A stretch of DNA of 64,000 nucleotides, taken from NCBI RefSeq assembly GCF_023159225.1, contig NC_063171.1, positions 14,707,142 through 14,771,141 on the forward strand. The letters run 5' to 3'. The notes below the pieces were generated by a model. It was not told where the DNA came from. It was given only the letters and a program-made list of their open reading frames with translations, and made no database searches. Shown here piece after piece: positions 56,426 through 64,000 of the stretch. A program made the translations under genes and the position numbers. How positions within the stretch are numbered: position 1 is the first letter of the stretch; the number at the start of each line of letters is the position of its first letter. Origin of the DNA: Perognathus longimembris pacificus (Eukaryota > Chordata > Mammalia > Rodentia > Heteromyidae).

Positions 56426-57714
56426 TTTTTATAAAATATAGATATTCTTTAACACTGATCTACTCTAGTAAATAAGTTATTAACTCTTCTGGATTATATT
56501 TGCTGGTCACCAAAATTTGTACCATTTATCAAAGGAAAAGTTCAATCTGCTCTGTATAGATAAAATAAGCTAATAAAATACCATTATCATTTATTTGAAC
56601 TATGATATTTATGTTTCTAATGCCCCTTACTGTTATACAGTTTAAAAAATAATGTTAGCTCTCCATTGTTACCCAAGTCCAGTTGCATTTGTTTGAAAAA
56701 GTACTCAATCTTAGGCAATCTGTGAATTTGAGTTTTATATTGTTCTTTGATTGTTATATTTCAAGGCCATTATAAACAGCAAGGAGCAGTCATCATGGTG
56801 GAGGCTCCAGATCCACAACAGAACAAAGCAGAGAAGTAGAAAAGGAACCTAACACTAGGCAGAATGGATGTGTGAGCAAGAGAAGAGGCAAAGGAGGACC
56901 CATGGTGAAAGAAGCTGGCATTAACCCATCTATCTTTTCTTGCAGATAATAGTGTACAACTGCTAGTCCTGAGCCTTACTGCAGAGAACAATCCCTTCAT
57001 AGGAATTGGAACCTGAGTTAACTCCACTTAGCCTGGATTCTTAAAATCCCACTATAAAAGCACCTAACCTTCAATTCCCCAAAACCTGCCAAAGGACCCC
57101 TGGGTGACAAGGGTTTTTCTCCTCTGTTATTTTTCCTTTTTCTTTCCCTTTTCGTTTTCCTCCTTTTCTTTTGTCCTTGGAACCCAAAATAGGGGCTCCT
57201 GCTTTTAAGGTGAGTAATCTACTATGGAAATAAATTTCCAACCTTTCTTTTTTATTTCTATTCTGTTTTTAAATTTTATTTTTATTCAAAATGGATATAT
57301 GTGTTTGTGTATCTGTATGTGCTGTGTTTCAGGATTGATAACGGAGAAAGAGAGAGACCTGAAAGTTCTCAAACAATTAATATTTTCAGAAGTTGAATTC
57401 AATGATGCCAAGTTATTTGCTGATTTAGTAGATCGTACTCCTCTAACTTGACTTTGTTCATGATGATCGACCTATATTTTGTCTCTTGATTAGGTACTTA
57501 GCAATTCTCTCTCCAGTGCCCTGAAAGCCTTCGGCATAATATTGGTTTGTCTCATGGGTGGGGGGGGGGGTTTGTATCTTAGCTTTCATGTTTATTACTT
57601 TAAAAGATAAAGCAAAATCTTTTCTCTTACTTTAGGGAGCACTAGGGCATTCTAATACCTGATCTACTCCACCATCAATATTTAAGTTTTCATTTTCCAG
57701 GGTCCCAGTGTGTG
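56426..57714. other. Anonymous sequence, possible old LTR at 56780-57130
   Basis: 56780-57130 is richer in G+C than its surroundings and has a TATA-like CCCACTATAAAAGCACC at about 57046, followed by a C-rich stretch, so an old LTR is conceivable. No terminal repeats or duplication seen. 57115-57175 is C/T-rich and 57565-57575 is a G run. Confidence 0.35.
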
Positions 57715-57985
57715 CCCTGATGGCCTTCACTACAATTGTCTAGTTGTGCTTGGTCACATTACTGGGGATTACAGGCATGTTCCATCATTCCCAAGTATTG
57801 TGTTTCCCCCAATGTTTGGGGAAAGGGAGCAACAAGCACTCATGACCAGCCACTGTTCAAAATGGAGTCTGGAGAATTTTTGTTTGTTTGTTTGGGTTTT
57901 TTGCATGGGCTGGATTTGAATCAAAAGCCTCTGATACTTGCCACCCACATATCTAACATTACAGGCTAGAGACACCATATATGTC
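57715..57985 (-). mobile_element. Possible old antisense SINE
   Basis: ACTGGGGATTACAGGCATG and, later, CTAACATTACAGGCTAGAGACACC resemble the B1-type left end in antisense. Too diverged for a firm call. Confidence 0.35.
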
Positions 57986-57999
57986 TTAAAATCATATGC

Positions 58000-58220
58000 T
58001 TTAAGGCTGGGTGTCAGTAGTTTATTACTATAGTCATATCTACTCTGGAGGATGAGATCAGAGGATCATGGTTTAAAGCCAGCTTAGAGAGACAAATCCT
58101 AGAAATTTGACTCTCCAACTAACTAGCAAAAATCTGTAACTGGAGTTATGACTTAAGTGGTATAACACTAGATGCGAACAAATAATAGAAGCCAGTGCAG
58201 TAGGAGTTTAAACCCTGGTA
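58000..58220 (+). mobile_element. Old B1-ID-like SINE
   Basis: AAGGCTGGGTGTCAGTAG, CTCTGGAGGATGAGATCAG, TTTAAAGCCAGCTTAGAG, CTCTCCAACTAACTAGC, in plus order. Confidence 0.6.
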
Positions 58221-58388
58221 ATATCAAATTGCTTTTCATATATTATTAAATATGATATGTGTATAATTAAATCTATTAAATTAAGATTACTTTTAATATA
58301 ATACTGGAACATTTTCTTGTGAATATTATTGGAGATTTCACAGAATGAGAAATCTGGTATTTTGCAGTAAGTCAAAATAATTCATCCA

Positions 58389-58595
58389 GGGGCTGGGGAT
58401 ATAGCCTAGCGGCAAGAGTGCCTGCCTCAGATACACGAGGCCCTAGGTTCGATTCCCCAGCACCACATATACAGAAAACGGCCAGAAGCGGCACTGTGGC
58501 TCAAGTGGCAGAGTGCTAGCCTTGAGCGGGAAGAAACCAGGGACAGTGCTCAGGCCCTGAGTCCAAGGCCCAGGACTGGCAAAAAAAAAAAAAAA
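58389..58595 (+). mobile_element. Young ID-derived dimeric SINE (best-preserved copy)
   Basis: GGGGCTGGGGATATAGCC, B-box-like GGTTCGATTCC at 58446-58456, an A-rich linker, a second tRNA-like half (GCACTGTGGCTCAAGTGGC) and CCAGGACTGGC followed by 17 A. AATTCATCCA flanks it at 58379-58388 and 58596-58605. Derived from ID/tRNA and presumably transcribed by Pol III from the left half. The L1 machinery is the usual source of mobilisation. Confidence 0.93.
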
Positions 58596-58605
58596 AATTC
58601 ATCCA

Positions 58606-60098
58606 AAAATGTTGCTAGGGTTTGGGGCTTGTCTAACTTTCCAATTGTTTATGAAAGCATTTCAAGGTTCCTGACCTTCTCATTCGTTTCATTTTCTACT
58701 ATTTGAGAAGATCTATGTGATCTTTGTCTCTTCCAGTCTCCAGTCCTGCATTAGAAATGCTCTCAGAGATTGAAAACCTCCCAAGGTCACACTGAAATGA
58801 TCTCCTACACCAACTTCCAGCAGATCACGTCCTTGGCTTTAGAGAGCTACAGAGCCTTTGAAGTTATTAAATCACTACACATGTGGTTTATTTTCTTGTC
58901 TTTTCTTATTTTGTCCCATGAAGCACTGGGACTCTAAACTATTTGATTTGAACTGAGCATTGCAGGTGTCTCAAAATAGAGTAGGTAATTGCCCAACGGA
59001 GTGTAGAGTCATACTATGCCAAGACTACCCCACATAAAGTTCAAGCTAGAAGTTGAATTTATGAAAGATTCAGGATAAACCTGGCCATAAGCCTGGGCCA
59101 TTTACTTAATCAAATTGTTTAGTTTATCACTTTTAGTTTATTAATTTCTTTTTTCCTAAAAGTAAGTTTAAAGAAAAAGAGGAGAGTTTCCTTCTCCCTC
59201 TCTCTTCCCCTTCCTCCCTCTCTCTCACTTATTTTGTAAAGAAATTTCCAGGTAAGTATGTAGTTTAATATCCTGGTAGAATCAGAAATAGTGTCTACAC
59301 TTTGATATATTTTCTATTTGGAATATATACCCAAGAGTCATGCTTTCATTCAATTATTTATTCTTATTTTTCTAAAGTTTTTGATACTCTGCTGAAAGCT
59401 CATAGCAGATAAAGGTTGTTTAAAATCTCTCTTTATTAGGTAAAAAGAATGAAGTCAAGGCAATCAGTCTTTTGATGTACAGCCTTTCCTTTCCTTAGTC
59501 TTGATATGGCCCTGCTCTTCTCACCCTTGTAAAAGGTAAAATTACTCTTAAAACTAAACCTTTTGTAAAGCTGTAACTTTTCTACCACAATTGGACTTCT
59601 TTTCTTTTTTAATTGTAGCAATCAATCTGAAGGCCTCACAAATGCTAGGCAAGCTTTACCACATTCCCGGATTCATTAGAAGATATTTCTAATAAGCACT
59701 TTAAAGATTGAAGAAAGCAAATGGTAGAAATATTGCACATAAATTTTGTAACAAAATTTAGTGTCTTGCAATTGCCGATTTCTGCTTCATCTCTGAGCAG
59801 TGTGCTAGGTAGTGCAGGGAACAGGCAATGAAGTAGAGACAGCTCCACTCTAGAGCACTGGCTGTGTGCTGGGGCAGCTAAATCTGACACAAGGAGAGTT
59901 TATGATAGGGGAACACATGTTTAATTTCATGTTTCTAAATCCCAAGCAAGGAAAGAGAAGAAAATATTTACTAAGCTTTAGAAATTGTGCATTTAGGGTT
60001 TTACATAATTTAATTGATACAATAGAAACAATGTTTAGATGTTTCTCTAAGTTTTGGAAATGCTATTTTAATAGCTATTTTTGAAAAGTGCTTTCAAG
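58606..60098. other. Anonymous sequence
   Basis: No repeat or gene recognised. A C/T-rich spot lies at 59189-59227. Confidence 0.4.
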
Positions 60099-60110
60099 GA
60101 GTTTTGAAAC

Positions 60111-60324
60111 CTTTTTTTTTGGCCAGTCCTGGGGCTTGGACTCAGGGCCTGAGCACTGTCCCTGGCTTCCTTTTGCTCAAGGCTAGCACTCTGCCACTTG
60201 AGCCACAGTGCTACTTCTGGCCATTTTCTGTATATGTGGTGCTGGGGAATTGAACCCAGGGCCTCATGTATACTAGGCAAGCACTCTTGCCACTAGGCCA
60301 TATCCTTAGCGCCCCCCCACCCCA
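60111..60324 (-). mobile_element. ID-derived dimeric SINE, older subfamily
   Basis: T run, GGCCAGTCCTGGGGC through CCATATCCTTAGC and a C run. GAGTTTTGAAAC flanks it at 60099-60110 and 60325-60336. Confidence 0.88.
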
Positions 60325-60336
60325 GAGTTTTGAAAC

Positions 60337-60545
60337 TTGATGTTGGTGGCTCATGCCTTTAATCCGTGCCATTTAGGAATGTGAGATCTTAGGATCAAAG
60401 TTTGAAACCAGCACACACCAATAGTGCAGAGTCTTATCTCCAAATAATAAACAAAAAGGCAGTGGCTCAAGTGGTAAATCAGAGATCCTTAAATGAAAAA
60501 AGTCAAACATGAGGTTATTGGTTCAACCACAAATACCAGCACACA
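60337..60545 (+). mobile_element. Old B1-ID-like SINE
   Basis: GTTGGTGGCTCATGCCTTTAATC, GTGAGATCTTAGGATCAAAG, CTTATCTCCAAATAATAAAC, GTGGCTCAAGTGGTAAATC, in plus order. The newer SINE at 60111 sits immediately beside it. Confidence 0.7.
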
Positions 60546-60736
60546 TCCAATTTTTTTTTGAGATTACATATAATATGAAAAGCCCATATCATGTCATTTC
60601 TGTGGCACTATGTATGCAGTTTTGTTTTTACACAGCCTTTCATGTCCTCATTTTCATGTGACATAGAAAACTGCCTGTGGCATACGCAGATGCTTCCATA
60701 TTGCTCTTAGCAAAGATAGATTTCTCTATACATTAC

Positions 60737-60961
60737 CTTTTTTTTTTTTCCTTTTTGGCCAGTCCTGGGGTTTGGACTGAGGGCCTGAGCACTGTGCCTG
60801 GCTCTTTTTTTTTTTTTTTTTTTTTTTCTCAAGGCTAGAACTCTACCTCTTGAGCCACAGCACCACTTACAGCTTTTTCAGTTTATGTGGTGCTGAGGCA
60901 TCGAATCCAGGGCTTTGCACATTATAGGCAAGCACTCTACTGCTAGGCCACATTCCCAGTT
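60737..60961 (-). mobile_element. ID-derived dimeric SINE with expanded internal T run
   Basis: GGCCAGTCCTGGGGTTTGG through GGCCACATTCCCAG. TCTATACATTA flanks it at 60725-60735 and 60962-60972. About 22 T at 60807-60828 lie within the body, replacing the short linker seen in other copies. Confidence 0.85.
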
Positions 60962-61279
60962 TCTATACATTAACTTTTAACCATAAATTCAATAGAGAAA
61001 ACACACATTGAATTTTTATTTAGTTAATATAAGTAACTTTAAACAAAGTCAGTGTGTATGTATATGTATATATATGAATCTAACTATAGACACATTATTT
61101 TTCTAATAATTTATTTATTTTGATAGTACAAACTTTGGAATTCGGAATTTTGAACTTGTTAAGCAGATGCTGTGCTGGCTGAACTAAGTCTTCATCCCCT
61201 TCAGATTACTTTTGAAATCATATCTTTTTATCTTTTGGCTTTTTTTCTGTCTTTCATTCTTTTTTTTTTTTTTTTTTTT

Positions 61280-61515
61280 GTCTAGAGCTGTCTGAAACTC
61301 AGTCCTAGGACCCCATAATTCCATTTTATTTTTAGTATCATTAGAGGTATGCTTCATCACAATTATTTCTTTTAATTGAGATGAGATCTCATGAACTTTT
61401 GCAGAAGCTAAGCTGCAATTTTCAGTTTCCCAGTCATGAGTCCCAGATACCTGGCATAATTTGAACTCAAGATGTTCACTTATTTTATAAGTTCTATGCC
61501 ATATCATCCTCAACC
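61280..61515 (-). mobile_element. Old B1-ID-like SINE
   Basis: T run, AACTCAGTCCTAGGACCCC, TAATTGAGATGAGATCTCATG, and CAGTCATGAGTCCCAGATACC in antisense order. Diverged. Confidence 0.45.
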
Positions 61516-63523
61516 ACAATATGGCCCGGCTGGGTACTTTAAATTTTAAAACATAAATTCATGTTATTTAATTTTTCAACCATACCTATTGAAAAGCACA
61601 GTTGTAGCATTGGCCTATGCAGATAGTAAAAGTTAAGGGGATCAAGTAAATATTTATATGTTTCTAGGACACCACATATAAATGGGAAAAATAAAAAGAA
61701 CAAACTGAAAATATACTTTATTCACATGTATAGTGTATCATTTCAATGTAGGTCAATATTTACGAAAATTAAAAAATATTTTGATAGTATCTAGGATAGT
61801 AACTTCCATTTTCCATTGTCAAGTGTACATTTGCATATTCCTCCATGGGAATGTGAGAAAGTATTATTATAAGTTCTTTTATTCTTTCAATCTTGATTGG
61901 AAGTTTACATTTTATTTCAGGCTGTTTACAATAAATAAATATAGAGGAATACATAAAATATGTGAATTAAATATAAGTAAATTCTTATTAATTCCATGAA
62001 TATACTACCTCAAAGTTATATGCAAAATGATATTCCACTCTATGCTAAGATTTACCTTTCATCTTTATTTTTATTCCAAATTGTTACAGAAAACAGTTTA
62101 AGCAGTAAAATATTTTAACATTCTTATGCAAATATACCTGAATAAACAAGCTTTTTTCTAATTAATAGGTGAGGAAATGGCCTGAAATATGTCATAGATT
62201 TTCTCCAGATTGGTGTCAATAGAGGTATTATGATAGGAAACCACTCGGGTTCCTTATATGTTCTTATATGGTACTACATTATGGGTAAGAATTACCTTCA
62301 TTGTTTTGCTGGAGTAGCATTGCAAATACCATTCCCGTTTTCTAACAGTTGGAAACATAAACAATCATTTCATTATTTTCAATATTTGTTTCAAAAATTA
62401 GGGAAAACCCCTCCAATCACATCTAAGACACTTTTGTTCAGTTTAACTGCTCCTTTGACATTCCCATTTTGAAAAGTATGATATTTAGAAAACTCTTAGT
62501 ATGTGTCTGTTTTATTTTAGGAGATGAGGGGAGAGACAGACTATTTATATTCATCCATTTGCAATTGACAATTTATGTGAAAGATCCTTTCTGGGAAGAT
62601 GATGATAATGCTAATTAAATAGCTTGTCAAGAAAGCATTTACTCTAGCAGATCTGTTACTACAATAACCTCAGCCATTTATAAAGCTGATGTGCTGATGG
62701 ATTTGTCCTGCGTTTATACCCTGCCCGATTTCTTGCATTCTTTCATCTGCATCAAGTATAATTTCAAAAGATCATTATCATCTCATAGAAATTTACTTTA
62801 TATGGAAAAGAATAATTACAGCCTACTTAAATGATCAAAACCTAGAAAAAGAAGTACTAATATTTAAAGATAATTACAATTTAATCTTAGATCTGATTAA
62901 AAAGGCCAGAGGATTTTATAGATAATAATCAAAAGTTTTGATACTAATATTTTTAATTAAAGGAATACAATTTACTCCACAGAACCACATGATAATTCAA
63001 ATAGCTAATGTAACAGAATGTTCAATTCTTACCTTGTAAATAACTTGACTTATTCCATTACTATTTCTTTCCTTTTATAGTAAAATTTGAAAGTATTCAG
63101 TATCCTGGTATTCAAGCTGTAAGACAAAACATTTTCTTTTTTTTTCCTTAATCCTAAACTACTCCCAAATGATCCAAAGAAGGATCAGATGAAACATAGA
63201 GACACTTTTTCTATAGATGTGATATTTAATGTCAGTGTCTTATAGTATATTACTTCATTAACTAGAAGCTGCCCCTCACACAAAAGATCAAAGAAGGATA
63301 TGTATTTGTTGCTAGCAGTGCAGTTCTTGAAGAGCAAGAAGTTGAATTAATTGATGTTCCCAATAAATGTATGCCTTTCATTAAGAAGCTTATTCTAAGC
63401 AGGAGAAATCAAGATGAAAGCACGATCCAACACTCATTCAGATGGGATTATGATTATTACTCCTACTTCTGAAGAAAATTTTGCTCTGTTTGCTCCTCTC
63501 TTTATGTCAATTACCCTTTACAG

Positions 63524-63556
<33 letters not shown>

Positions 63557-64000
63557 TTACAATATTTGTTTGGAAATTTCAATGTAATAACTTGTTCATG
63601 TATTTAATTTACCTTTGTCAGCTCTGATGGAATGTGATATGGTGTAAAATTTATGCAAATTTAACAAATAAGAAAATATTAACTTCAGAGAGGAAATGTA
63701 TTGTAAAATTACTGCTGGGGTACTAAATATTATACTCAGTGACACAAATTTTGAATTGAGGATGAACTGAAATGGTTTAACTAAAAGATATAACTAGCAG
63801 ATAAACTGTTTATGTTAGCACTTCAAGGATAAGTGAAAATTGGTAGGAATTAGTTACAAACAAAATTGACTTAAAACATTAAAAGTAGATACATGCTTTT
63901 TATTGTATCAGAATATTCTGAGATCAGTAACTGAGGACACTATAAATATTCACTACATCTGAATAGTTTCAAATAACTCAGTAAAGGGGAAGTAACAAGA
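61516..64000. other. Unique AT-rich sequence
   Basis: No repeat apart from an (AT)n run at 63526-63554. 62580-62780 has less low-complexity character than its surroundings. No open frame above 90 codons. Confidence 0.4.

Noticed and set aside
56780..57130. Old LTR with a TATA-like element
   Set aside because: No terminal TG/CA pair, polyadenylation signal or flanking duplication could be placed, so it is not listed as an LTR.
58389..58470. tRNA gene
   Set aside because: Pol III A- and B-box-like blocks are present, but this is the left half of a repeated dimeric SINE with an A tail and target duplication; I see no anticodon stem consistent with a functional tRNA.

Overview
This is a stretch of mammalian, very probably rodent, intergenic DNA. 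I found no exon, tRNA, rRNA or intact protein gene that I could defend. It is AT-rich, CpG-poor and full of retrotransposons. The commonest recent repeat is a tRNA/ID-derived dimeric SINE, next to an older B1-ID-like dimer. Together with a lineage-specific L1 and class II (ERVK/IAP-like) LTRs, this points to a castorimorph rodent, perhaps a heteromyid (kangaroo rat or pocket mouse). That placement is inference from remembered SINE architecture and has not been checked against a database.

Layout. 1-1.4 kb: 5'-inverted (twin-primed) L1 fragment. 3.2-6.1 kb: a 2.88 kb insertion bounded on both sides by the same LTR in opposite orientations and flanked by a perfect 6-bp duplication (GATCAC); this is the most unusual object in the window. 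6-14 kb: anonymous DNA with MaLR-like LTR remnants, microsatellites, a diverged inverted repeat pair and a young SINE. 14-22.4 kb: a near-full-length dead L1 interrupted by a second, twin-primed L1. 22-31 kb: anonymous DNA, old L1 pieces, SINEs and TA/TG repeats. 31-43 kb: three solo LTRs of one superfamily, a SINE carrying transduced flanking sequence, a 520-bp polypyrimidine block and a tandem SINE pair with a GAAA/GGAA tail. 43-46.7 kb: mostly unique DNA and a small minisatellite. 46.7-53.9 kb: a full-length L1 with a 14-bp target duplication, killed by frameshifts and a deletion through the reverse transcriptase active site. 54-61.5 kb: antisense L1 3' ends and more SINEs. 61.5-64 kb: unique AT-rich DNA.

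Nothing here forms a pathway. The biology is the history of insertion: full-length L1 copies represent the machinery that would have mobilised the SINEs and truncated L1s, while the LTR insertions come from a separate retroviral-type integration process. Most boundaries were read by eye; those with target duplications are good to a base or two, the others are approximate.
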